DNA from: Stereocaulon alpinum
Lineage: Eukaryota > Ascomycota > Lecanoromycetes > Lecanorales > Stereocaulaceae
Assembly (NCBI GenBank): GCA_018257865.1
Contig: JAEUBA010000313.1
Coordinates: 1 to 10,563 of the forward strand
Direction of reading: 5' to 3'
Length of the DNA stretch: 10,563 nt
The stretch's first letter is position 1; every line of letters starts with the position of its first letter. The notes below the pieces were generated by a model. The model was not told where the DNA came from. It did not search any database and was given only the letters and a program-made list of their open reading frames with translations. Below are positions 1 through 8,721 of the stretch, one piece after another. The position numbers and the translations under genes were made by a program.

Positions 1-125
1 AGCAACCACGCGACGTCTCAACATCGTTCAACCTGCAATGCATTAGGGGAGACATCTCGGCTCTGAATAGGTATTCAGGTTCGTAGCCAGCACCGCGTAC
101 AGGTGTGTCTCCATCGCTGGCCTCC
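1..125. other. Unmutated flanking sequence
   Basis: This segment has ordinary dinucleotide use, with many CA and TG steps (8 CA and 2 TG in the first 60 bases), unlike everything to its right. It is therefore probably single-copy DNA that RIP did not touch. On the minus strand an ATG near 113 opens a short frame of about two dozen codons ending in TAA near 40. A longer minus frame runs to the window edge with no stop. Neither resembles a protein I recognise, and 125 bases is too short to decide whether this is a gene, a promoter or spacer. It is not a continuation of the neighbouring integrase, since the translated residues do not fit that domain. Confidence 0.6.
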
Positions 126-3100
126 TAGTTAATATTATAACGCTTATAATTAGCTATTCGTCTTATCCTATCTTATTATAACTATAAGGATAAGTGCGCG
201 AATCTAATAGTATCCTTTATATAGGAAGCGACCCTAAGGGTATCCTTATAGTTTAGCTTCTTTAAGGCGGTAGTAGGAGGCTTAGGGTTATAGAGATCCT
301 ATAAGGAGCGTAGCTTAAAACTATTAAGTAGCTAGAAAGGCGTAATACCTAGAGATTTATAGGGTAATATTAATTAGGCTAGATCTATAATTAGTAGTAT
401 CTAGCTCTAATTATCCTAGTAGTATATATAGAAAGGCCGGAGGCGCTACTTTACGTACTAGTTTATAATCTCTATTTAGCTGTCGATATTCGGATTATAG
501 GATATAGTTAGCTTTACCTTAGTACCTAAGATATAATAGTACTCCTTTTAGAAGGTTAATATAAATTATACCCCTTAATCTAATATAATAGAGTTAGGTA
601 TACCCTAATAGCGGGTTTAGTAAGTTAGGAATAACTTAGCTATTCCCTTAGCTATAATAGTCTTATAGTATAGTAGTAAGAGGGACTTCTTTAATAGTTA
701 GTTTATTACTATAAAGGCGAAATCGTATCTAGCCTTATCTAAGGGGAGTTTAGTAAAATCTATTATTAAGTATTAGTAGGGGCGTATTAGGATCTTTAGA
801 GGCTTTAAAAAGCCTAAAGTCTTATCTCTATAAGCCTTTATCTAAGTATAGCTATAATTAGCGATATACTATATTATATTATTTCTAATATTCCTCTAGT
901 AGTACTATCTAGATAGGATTATTTTAACTTTATTAATCCCTATATAAGCGATAGCTAGCTGGGCGTAGATATAGCGGATTAGAAATATCCGTAGCTTTAG
1001 TAGCTCTATTAGTACTTTAAGCCTACCTTAGAAGTATAGCCTACTACGGTCTAGCTTATAGTTAAGGTAGTCGTTATAGACTCGCTTATATAAGGGTTTT
1101 AGTATTAGCGAGTTCTTATTAGCGTTAATTACCTAGTTAATAATATTATAGCCCTTAATATTATATACGGCTACTAAGGCGGGTTTAGGTACTTCGCCTT
1201 CTAAGTATTCCTCTAGCTCTTTAGGATCCGTTAGCGTAGCTACGGGTAATAGCTTAACCTTTTCTATAATTTAGACTAGGTCGCAGTCTAGATAGGCGGT
1301 AAGGGAGGAGATAGCGACTTCTTTTAGTATCTAAAGGTTAACCTTCTTATTTAGGAGGAGTTACTAGCTTTAGATCGTACGTTTATAGGCTTCTAAAGGC
1401 GTAATATCTTACTCCCTATAAGATAGTATATCTACTATAGTATTCGTAATACCCGTGCGGTATATAATTATAAAGTAGAAGTTAGTAAAGAACTTAGCCT
1501 AGCGAGCTTAGTAGGCTATAAGGTCTTTAGTAGTTATAAAGTATTCTAAGGCCTTATAATTAGTATATATATAGACCGACTTCTACGCCCTAAGGAGCTC
1601 TAGCTTATACTACTAGAAGGAGCGAAAAATCGCGAGTAGTTCCTTATTATAGATTAGGTAATTTAGCTCTATATTACCTATTATCTTAGAGAAGTACCCT
1701 ACTAGGTAGAAGAGGCTATCTTTATATTTCTATAATAGGATACTAGCGACTACTCCGTCTAAGGAATTCGTCTTAAGGCGGGTTTCCTTATAGGGATCGT
1801 AATACTTAAGGACTAAGGTAGAGAGGAGTACTTAGCAGAGGGAGTCCTATATATAGCGATAGGCGTTATTAAAGTAGAAGGGTATATCTTTAGCTATTAG
1901 GCGGATAAGCGGAGCCGTAATCCTACTATATCCTTAAATAAACCTTTAGTAGAAGTTATAGAAGCCTAGGTAGCTTTAGATACCTTATATATTACTTATA
2001 TACTACTAGGTCTTAATAATAGCGACCTTCTCTAGATTTACCTTAATACTATTAACTTTAATAATAAAGCTGAGAAACTTAGCTTTCTTAACGTTAAACT
2101 CGCTCTTCTTAATATCTACTTATAGGTTATTAGCCTATAGGATCTTTATAACCTTCTTTATATAAATCTTATATTCCTTAGGAGTCTTAAAGTAGATAAG
2201 AATATTATCTATATAGGCTAAGTAGAAGTCGTTAAGATACTTTATTAAGATATTATTAATAAAGCGCTAGAAGGTAGTTAAGGCGTTAGTTAACCTAAAT
2301 AGTATTACCCTATACTTAAAGGTACTATATCAACTACGGAAGCTAATAAGGTCCTCTAAGTCTTAGTAGATCCTTACCTAATAAAACGCCTATTAGACGT
2401 CGATCTTTATAAAGATCTTAGCCTTATAGATTTAAGCTATTATCTTATCTATTTAGGGGAGTAGGTATAGATCTTTCTTAGTTAGGTTATTAAACTTTTA
2501 GAAATTAATATAAAAGTATAAGCTACTATCTTCCTTTCTAGCGAAGAGTATTAGAGCTATATATAGTATATTCGATAGCTTAATAAATCCCTTATAGAGG
2601 TAGTCTATAATATAGTATTTAGCCTTAGAGAGTTACTTATTAGTTATCTTTTATAGCGGCTTAAAGGTTAAGGTATTTAGGCTAGTAAGCTTAATTTTAT
2701 AGTCTATACCTATTAACCCTCAAGCGTGTGCGCGTTATAGCTACGCCAACGTAATAATATTAATTAGGGTCTAGGGGCTTAGCAATAGTATTACTACCTA
2801 GGACTCCCCCGTGTTTTAGGGATCTTTAGAAATTAGTTCTGCTACTACTCTACTACTAAGTAATATAATTATGTCTATTGCTTAATACCTGAATCTAGTA
2901 ACTTCACGTCTCTTATACCTTAGTGCGCCAGCTTAGAGTCGGCGTCGCTAGCCTTTATAATACCTAATCTTCTATTAGGTAATATATTAGAGTCTCTTTA
3001 TAAAAAAAGGGGGGCGAACTCTTAGTACTATAGTAGAAGCTTAGCCTTTACTAGGTCCTTATTAGCCTAGTATTTAATCTTAAGTACTTCTTAAGGGGAG

Positions 3101-4060
3101 AGACTTATATCTACTATAGTAAGCTTAAGAAAAAGACGCTCTTAGTATTAGTCCGCCCTATAGTTAATCTTACGCTCTAAATCCTATATAGAGGCGATAA
3201 AGGTATTAGAATTAGGAAGTCTCTTAGACTTCTTACTAAAGTAGAAATAGGATATTATAATAGCGGAAATTAGGGTAATATCTATTATATAAGTACTATA
3301 GCTAAGGCGTTAAGTCTTAGCTAGTAATATCTTTAGACTTAATATAACTAGTATATTTAGCCCTTAGAGGGTATCCTCTATTTTAGCGAGGCGTTTCTCT
3401 AAGTCTTATATAAAACTTAACGGTCTACTGCTATACGAATTAGGTAACCTTAAGCGAGGAGGGGAAACTAAAGCTAACCGTAGGGAGGGTAGTACGCTTT
3501 AGGATAAGGTATTAATCTAGCTATCTATTAAAAGCTTAGGGTTAATAGAGGTAAGCTTAGCTTAGCTATAGTAATACTTATCTACCTTAAAAAGGGCGTC
3601 CTAACGCTTAGTATCTTATTAGTATACTAGGGAAATTAGTTTCTTAGGCGGAGTTATTAGGAGGAGTACTCTCTTATTAAAGTACTACTAAATAGCTATA
3701 TTAGCAGGCTATTTAAGGCTATTTTTCCCTTTAGTATAGACTTACTTAATATTATAGTACTCTAAGAATTTCCGACTAATAAGAACGTTAGTCTAACCTA
3801 AGTTAGTAATAAGGAATAGAAAATTAATATAATAATAGTTAATTATTATTATAAGAAGTAGAGCGACTATAATAGGGGAGCCGCTTTAGCTATTATAGCT
3901 AGTTAGGATAATTAGCTTAAAAAGCTTAATAAGGCGGATCCTAAAGGACTTAGAAAGGGCGAAGGTAAGGGAGGTTTTAATTATACTAAAAATATTAGCT
4001 CTACTATTAATATATAAAAGGGTTTTAACGAAAGATCTATTATATCTTAGCTCTATATTA
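126..4060 (-). pseudogene. pol: RIP-killed Ty3/gypsy pol (protease, RT, RNase H, integrase), 3'-truncated
   Basis: This is the pol region of a Ty3/gypsy (Metaviridae-type) LTR retrotransposon. One minus-strand frame holds the domains in order. The aspartic protease active site is near 3997-4008, read as NSRA where the family has DSGA. The reverse transcriptase runs roughly 2650-2080, with its catalytic box at 2204-2215 read as YIDN instead of YIDD. RNase H lies around 1780-1480, with its TDAS-type motif degraded near 1766. Integrase acidic residues are at 758-760, 578-580 and 470-472, giving D-59-D-35-E. Nearly every in-frame stop is TAG or TAA and fits CAG, CAA or TGG after RIP. A solo LTR with one target duplication copy (254 bp) interrupts the frame at 2711-2964; the frame shifts there exactly as expected. 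The coding signal stops at 126, inside the integrase C-terminal part, and no 3' LTR or chromodomain is present. The fold assignment is sure; the exact 5' edge is not. Confidence 0.93.
2711..2959 (+). mobile_element. Solo LTR, family B, inside pol
   Basis: A 249-bp LTR with ends TATTAACC and TTTATA, that is TG...CA ends after RIP is reversed. It is flanked by a perfect 5-bp target duplication, ATACC, at 2706-2710 and 2960-2964. It sits inside the minus-strand pol frame near the start of the reverse transcriptase, and removing it with one duplication copy restores that frame. The reverse complement of 9167-9415 matches it along its full length, and both copies are exactly 249 bp. It keeps 13 CA/TG steps against 3 in the other copy, so it has been mutated less. 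A solo LTR arises when the two LTRs of a full element recombine. Orientation is nominal: the strand given is the one whose start is TG-like and opposite to the other copy. Confidence 0.92.
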
Positions 4061-4061
4061 A

Positions 4062-5761
4062 CTAGGAACTAGCGGCCTCTAATAAGAGCCTAAAAGTTAA
4101 ATTATAAGTCCTTCTATAGATCGGGGCTCCTACTATAGCTAAAGACTCTATTATAGCCTAAGAGTTTTTTAATAGCTTATTAATCTCTATTTCCTCTCTA
4201 ACTATAATCTTAGAGATCTTCTTTTCTAACGCCTATTAGCTGCGCTTCTAGGGGCAGTTATTCGCTTAGTAGCTAATTTTACCGTAGTTATTATATAGCG
4301 AGTTAGCGGGCGTCTTAGGGGAAGCTAGTACTACTAGTATAGGGGATAGTAGATAAGGAAGGGTAGTTATACCTCTAAAGGTAACTTAGCGATTTATATA
4401 AGAGGTTAGAGGGGGTAAGGGGACTTACTAGCTCCTTATCTTAAGGATACTATAAGGGTTAGTATTTATTCCTATCTAAGGCCTACTAGCTATCTCCTTA
4501 GACCTAATATTTCGTATTTCTTAATTTAAGATAGCGAGATACTTATCTAAGGTACTATAATCCTTATTTATCTTATACTTTTCTATATAGACGCTTCTCT
4601 TTAAGGCGGGAGAGATTTTCTTATATAGATCCTTAAACTAACGCTTAGTACTAATCTTTCTAGTAGTCGCTAAGTAGGTAAACTTAACCTAAAAATCGTT
4701 ATAGTTTATAGAACCTATCTTAAGCTTATAGTATATATAATAAGTAGACTAAACGTAGTTATAGTTAAAGAAATACTAATCTAGTACCCTTAAAATATTA
4801 GCGGTATTATATATAGGAGATATATAAGTCGGGTTTATATATTAAAGGATTAGGGTTTTCGCCTCTCCTATAGTATACTTATAGTATATAGAGACTTACT
4901 TAGCTCTATTTTAGAAGTTCGTAGGGTATTCCTCTATAAAGATCTTTATATCTATTTTCTATACGTTATATTTAACTTCCCCCGTATAGTTACTAAAGTA
5001 GGATTAAGGGTATTTAATTTTTAATAGTTCGATAGCTATCCCGCTAGGTATAGGCTTAGGGAGGTAGTAGTCTACTAATAGCTAGAGGTTAGTAGTAAGG
5101 GATCTCTATTAGCGGGGATTACTTAGAGGTAGGGTTAGAGTAAAGGTAGCCTACTTAAATTAGGATTCTACTAAAGCTATTATAATAATAGTAGTAATAA
5201 CAGCTTACTAAGCTAGAGTAAAGGGGGGTATTTAGTTAGCTATCTTATTACTAGATAGGGGAATAGTAATAGTAATTTCGGTAGTAGGGTTATTCTTAGC
5301 GTCCTTAAAGATCTCTTTTAAGCTTAATGTTACGAGTAACCCCGCAAGGTCACGGGCAAGGCACGTGATAGGGTTAGTAGGTAAAGGACTATTAGGAGAG
5401 GACCCAGTAATATAAGTAATCTAGGATATATCAGGCAGATTATAGAGTAATATAGTAGATATAGGGCTAGATTACCCGGATTATATTAGGGCTTAGTATA
5501 ATTAAGGTGAATATATAAGGAAGGGTTTTCCTTTAACAGAATATATTCTTATCTCTTTATATTTAACTTATATAATAGAGAGGAGTCTTAGCTAAAGATA
5601 CTTTAACGACTATCTATCTCTATTACCTTCTAGTGCTTAATACACTGTGTGATTTACCCGTAGGAGTTAAACCACCCCGTTATACTTAAGTCCTTTAAGG
5701 CTTCTAATTTAGGAGTCTTAATTAATAGTAGAGGGTTATTAGGGTTAGAAGAGGAAGGTAT
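4062..5761 (-). pseudogene. gag: RIP-killed Ty3/gypsy gag with CCHC zinc knuckle, interrupted by a solo LTR
   Basis: This is the capsid/nucleocapsid gene of the same element as the pol downstream. The probable start is ATA (from ATG) at 5759-5761, followed by a Ser/Asn/Pro-rich N-terminus. A retrotransposon gag-like capsid region follows between about 5000 and 4550, then a proline-rich linker. A CX2CX4HX4C zinc knuckle lies at 4254-4295, where Cys and His codons read TAT or TAC except the last, an intact TGC. The first stop of this frame after the knuckle is at 4062-4064. The pol frame differs from the gag frame, so this element changed frame between gag and pol. The solo LTR-A at 5328-5684 splits the gene; excising it with one target duplication copy (362 bp) rejoins the frame on both sides. 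Start choice is inferred from RIP reversal; the knuckle is clear. Confidence 0.85.
5328..5684 (+). mobile_element. Solo LTR, family A, inside gag
   Basis: A 357-bp LTR beginning TGTTACGAGTAACC and ending GTTATA (former GTTACA). It is flanked by a perfect 5-bp target duplication, CTTAA, at 5323-5327 and 5685-5689. The reverse complement of 8722-9079 matches it along its length. It lies inside the minus-strand gag frame, which continues on both sides once the LTR and one duplication copy are removed. It keeps about 17 CA/TG steps against about 4 in the partner copy, mostly near its two ends, so it is probably a younger insertion that went through fewer RIP cycles. Confidence 0.92.
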
Positions 5762-5970
5762 AGTTACTAGAGATTAACTCCTTAAGGTAGATAGGAATCC
5801 TAGCTAGTTAAGGGGTATAATTTAGTATATACTCTTATAAGGGGGTATATAAGTATAGTATTACGCGTATTATTAGAGTTTTTTTAAGTATAGGTATTAA
5901 CGCGAAAGTAGTTAGGGGTTTTAAAAAAATAGGAATCTAGCTTTCTCTAGGATATACTAATTATTTAACT

Positions 5971-5997
5971 AGTAGGTACCTACTTATTAAGTAGGTA
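5971..5997. repeat. Two overlapping perfect palindromes
   Basis: AGTAGGTACCTACT (5971-5984) is a perfect 14-bp palindrome. Overlapping it, positions 5977-5997 form two 10-bp arms, TACCTACTTA and TAAGTAGGTA, around one base. The same 7-bp arm therefore occurs three times in alternating orientation. No function is evident; RIP-rich DNA gains TA-based palindromes easily, but the GGTACC core is not explained by that. Confidence 0.7.
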
Positions 5998-6332
5998 GTA
6001 CTCTTTATTAATAGGTAGCTTACTAAGCTTAGCCTTAGTCTAGAAGAACGGGTAAGATATAACGCTTTATAGCGGAGGGGGTATTAGTTCTATTTTATAT
6101 TATAGCTCGTCTAAAGGTAATCGTAGGAGAAGGTAGCTTTAAAGAAAACTACCTTATATTAGGATTTAGCTAATAGGCTACGCTTAGTATCTAGAAAATA
6201 GAATAAGGAAGAAAAGAAGTAAGAGCTTAGGAGCTCGTAGGCCTAAATACCCCTAGCGCTAGTTAAGCGCCGTATCCCTAGTCCTAAAAGGGAAAGTATC
6301 CGCGTATCTAGTCGCTAGGTTAAGGTTGGCCT

Positions 6333-6375
6333 CCTAGATCTAGCTAGGTCTAGCTAGATACTAGATCTAGCTAGG
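6333..6375. repeat. Short direct repeat, CTAG-rich
   Basis: The 15-bp motif CTAGATCTAGCTAGG occurs at 6334-6348 and again at 6361-6375, 27 bp apart, with a partial copy between them. It lies just downstream (on the minus strand) of the last codon of the second gag. It is visible directly in the sequence; its origin is unknown. Confidence 0.75.
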
Positions 6376-6542
6376 TTAGGATCGTAATAGGTTTTATCTT
6401 TCCTCGTAACTTATTAATACTATTAATACTTATATTAGAAATTCTAAGGTAACCTTTTTAGCGTACTCGTCGGCTTTATCTAGTCTATTATAAAGATTAG
6501 TTACCTACTATTCTACGTACTCTAGTCGCTATTAATAGGATT

Positions 6543-6696
6543 TATCAACCCGGTAACTGTAGGCGCAGTCTACCGCTGAACCCCTAAGGGCAAAACTCAA
6601 AATGTTCGGTGCTTACTAGGGCGACACTATTAGACTGTATATAGCTTAGTAGTCTAAGGGTGCGGTATACCCGCAGTATACCCTAAAGCCCTAATA
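6543..6696 (-). repeat. 3' LTR of the miniature element
   Basis: A 154-bp terminal repeat adjoining the purine tract, hence the 3' LTR if the element reads on the minus strand. It keeps 12 CA/TG steps against 5 in the other LTR. The two LTRs should have been identical at insertion, and the differences I see are nearly all C/T or G/A, so this copy has escaped more RIP. Confidence 0.88.
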
Positions 6697-6709
6697 ATTA
6701 TCCCCCCCC
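6697..6709 (-). promoter_or_regulatory. Polypurine tract of the miniature element
   Basis: On the minus strand this reads eight G followed by ATAAT, directly before the 3' LTR. In LTR elements such a tract primes plus-strand DNA synthesis. Its place is what fixes the orientation of the element. Confidence 0.65.
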
Positions 6710-6809
6710 TAGGGCGACGTCTATAGCGCCTCCTAGTAGGGCAGAAAAATATTATTCCCCTATAACAAGCCTAAATATTCGGTGTAAGTCGGGTTATAAG
6801 GCCCCCGAA

Positions 6810-7078
6810 GGGCGCCCTACTAGAATTATTCGTACCTAAAGGACTTAGCGAAATAATAAGTTAAAGCCCGTAAAGGATACTTCTAGTTAGCAGCCTCCCT
6901 AAAGGACGCTTCCGCTAAGTAGTAGGCCCCTAAAGGGCGCCCCTACTAGATTATTCGTACCTAAAGGACTTAGCGAATAAAGATAGTAGCCCCTATAAAG
7001 GGCGATTCCGCTAGATAGTAGGCCCCTATAGGGCGCCCCTACTAAGAATATTCGTACCTAAAGGACTTAACGAATAAT
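6810..7078. repeat. Array of GC-rich hairpin repeats
   Basis: A module of about 46-48 bases occurs at 6810-6857, 6935-6980 and 7031-7078, with start-to-start spacing of about 125 and 96. Each has a GGGCGCCC(C)TACTA block followed by an arm TTATTCG (ATATTCG in the third), a 16-base loop containing TACCTAAAGGACTTA, and the return arm CGAATAA (first copy with one extra A). Before the second and third copies a TAGTAGGCCCC block pairs with the following CCCCTACTA; in the third the inner CCCTATAGGG is itself a perfect palindrome. The arms are kept while the linkers differ. This suggests a structured RNA or DNA element, but no known family is recognised. Confidence 0.8.
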
Positions 7079-7316
7079 TAAAGCCCCTAAAAGGTACTCT
7101 ATAGTAGGCCCCTAGCGAAAATTTATTACTATAGGCTACGCGCCGAAGTAGTATAGTAGGGTTAGGCGGGTAGGAACCCTATTAGGTCGCTTAATAGCTA
7201 ATTATAGCTACCGCCCCCTAAAAAATTCCCTTAGAAATTACCCCCTTAATAGTATTAAACCCTAGACCTTTACGATTCGGGTTAAGATTATTAAGCTTTA
7301 TTATACCGAATATACT

Positions 7317-7470
7317 TATTAACCTAGTAACTATAGGCGCAGTCTACCGCTAAACCCCTAAGGGTAAAACTCAAAATATTCGGTGCTTACTAGGGCGATA
7401 CTATTAGACTGTATATAGCTTAGTAGTCTAGGGGTGCGGTATACCCGTAGTATACCCCGGAGCCCTAATA
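7317..7470 (-). repeat. 5' LTR of the miniature element
   Basis: A 154-bp terminal repeat aligned base for base with 6543-6696. It is more mutated: TGT in the other copy reads TAT here at several places, and TCAACCCGG reads TTAACCTAG. The target duplication GGATT follows directly at 7471-7475. Confidence 0.88.
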
Positions 7471-8721
7471 GGATTCTAGTAGTTCTTCTTAAGTCCTTTA
7501 GGTATCTAGCCTTAAAGCCTTAATTCTATTAAGGGTTTTATTATCTAATAAAGCTTCTCCCTCTATAAGCTCTCTAGACTCGCTTCTAGAGGATAGTTTC
7601 TAGTAGGGATTATTAACTTAATCCTTACTAAAGTATTCTTTACTATTTACTATAGATACCTAATATCTAGGCTTCTAAGGGTACTACCCTAATTTATCCT
7701 TCTTACTAAAATATATTCGGTATAAATTATTATAGTAAGCTATCTAACTTAGGTAATTATACTCCTTATTAGTTAACTACTCTAGTCGTTCCGGCTGCTC
7801 TAATTTATTATAATTAGGGTTTATATCCCCTACTATAGCTACCTACTCTTATTAAGGGTACTTATTCTAATAGTATCCTTTCTTATAGTAACTATAGTAT
7901 TCTACGTTAGATAAGTCCTTCTTCTACTTCTTCCCTTTATAAGGTTTCCTAGAGAATTTTGGTTTTATAGCCGAAATATTTTCTTTTCTCCTAAACCTAG
8001 TAACTAGGCCTAAAGACTTCTATTCTATCTTCCTTTTATATAACCTATTATTAATAGAGTAGACCTTAGATACTAACTATATAAAGTATCTAATATTATT
8101 AGAATAGGTAAGTTTATCCTTAACCTTATCCTTTAGTCCTTTCTAATACATAGCGGCTTAAGCGTCCTCTAACTATTTAAGCTAATAGGTAATTCCTCTA
8201 AATTATACTATATATTCTATTATAGGCCCCTTTTACTAGAGATTTATAAGCTTATACTCTAGCCTTCTTTCTTTAGTACTATCCCTAAAGTAGAACCTTA
8301 ATAGGTTCCTAATATATATTTTATTAGAGATAATCTTTAAGGAATCGTCCTCTATTATATTAGGGTTTTAGATTAAGAGATATTCTTCTAGCTAGGGTTA
8401 AAGTACTACTACTATATTACCTTTAAGGTATAATAAGTAAAAAACGTTCCTAGCTTTTATAGTATAGAAGCTTAATATATTAAATATTATATATAAGTTA
8501 ATTTATCGGAGAAACGTATTTAATCCTCCCTTCCTACTAGAGAACTTAGTAGGGGTAAGTAACTTTATTCCTCCTTCGCTAATAGTAATTCCGTCCTTAA
8601 GAATAGGAGCTACCTCCTTTCCCTTAAATCTACTTATTACTTTAAATATAATACGCCGTCTCTCCCCTAAGGTAAAACTAGAAGTACTTATACTATATAG
8701 TCTAAAGTATAGTATTTAAAG

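Larger units (their letters stand above)
5762..6393. other. RIP-mutated stretch without a recognised gene
   Basis: These 632 bases lie between the start of the first gag and the end of the second. They should contain the 5' leader of the first element and the lost or divergent 3' part of the second, but no LTR end or primer-binding site could be recognised here. On the minus strand, the frame running about 6080-5765 has only a few RIP-type stops and may be coding debris, but its translation resembles nothing I know. A nested palindrome at 5971-5997, a 10-bp palindrome CTAGCGCTAG at 6253-6262 and a short repeat at 6333-6375 are the visible structures. Confidence 0.5.
6543..7470 (-). mobile_element. 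Miniature non-autonomous LTR element (TRIM-like) with hairpin-repeat interior
   Basis: Two direct 154-bp LTRs (6543-6696 and 7317-7470) bound a 620-bp interior. LTR ends read TATCAACC or TATTAACC at the left and CCCTAATA at the right, which are TG...CA after RIP reversal. A perfect 5-bp target duplication, GGATT, lies at 6538-6542 and 7471-7475, inside the second gag. A purine tract (eight G then ATAAT on the minus strand, 6697-6709) abuts the 6543 LTR, so the element is read on the minus strand with its 5' LTR at 7317-7470. No tRNA-type primer-binding site is obvious. The interior has no convincing reading frame; it holds GC-rich inverted repeats in about three units. Size and lack of genes fit the TRIM class of LTR elements, which rely on enzymes of a full element. 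Confidence 0.88.
6394..8691 (-). pseudogene. gag: Second RIP-killed LTR-retrotransposon gag (CCHC), split by a miniature LTR element
   Basis: This is a nucleocapsid-type gag unlike the one at 4062-5761. The start is chosen at 8689-8691 (ATA from ATG), from which the restored frame begins Met-Ser-Thr-Ser-Ser. A capsid-like region follows around 8500-8000, then a Lys/Arg-rich stretch and a CX2CX4HX4C zinc knuckle at 7858-7899 (Cys and His codons all read TAC). The acidic, charged C-terminus ends at a TAA at 6394-6396. The frame continues across the inserted element at 6543-7470: insertion plus one duplication copy is 933 bp, a multiple of three. Without it the gene is about 455 codons. Stops inside are RIP-type TAG/TAA. 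It starts 30 bases after the LTR-A copy at 8722-9079. No protease or pol follows it, so the element is either 3'-truncated or gag-only. The end could lie further on if the TAA was CAA. Confidence 0.85.

Noticed and set aside
848..860. Integrase HHCC zinc-finger cysteines
   Set aside because: TAT codons here could be former Cys, but the expected CX2C spacing could not be matched, so no claim is made.
2961..2981. Hairpin TACCTAAT-5-ATTAGGTA as a terminator or regulatory site
   Set aside because: It includes part of the target duplication and the adjoining pol codons, so the arms are a product of the insertion site.
6543..6600. tRNA gene or tRNA-derived SINE on the minus strand
   Set aside because: The reverse strand has an A-box-like stretch near GCGGTAGACTGCGCC, but there is no cloverleaf. 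The B-box-like sequence at 6538-6550 spans the element/host junction and is absent from the second copy.
6810..7078. CRISPR array
   Set aside because: Only three units, with unequal spacing and palindromic GC-rich blocks, lying inside an LTR-bounded element; nothing else suggests a prokaryote.
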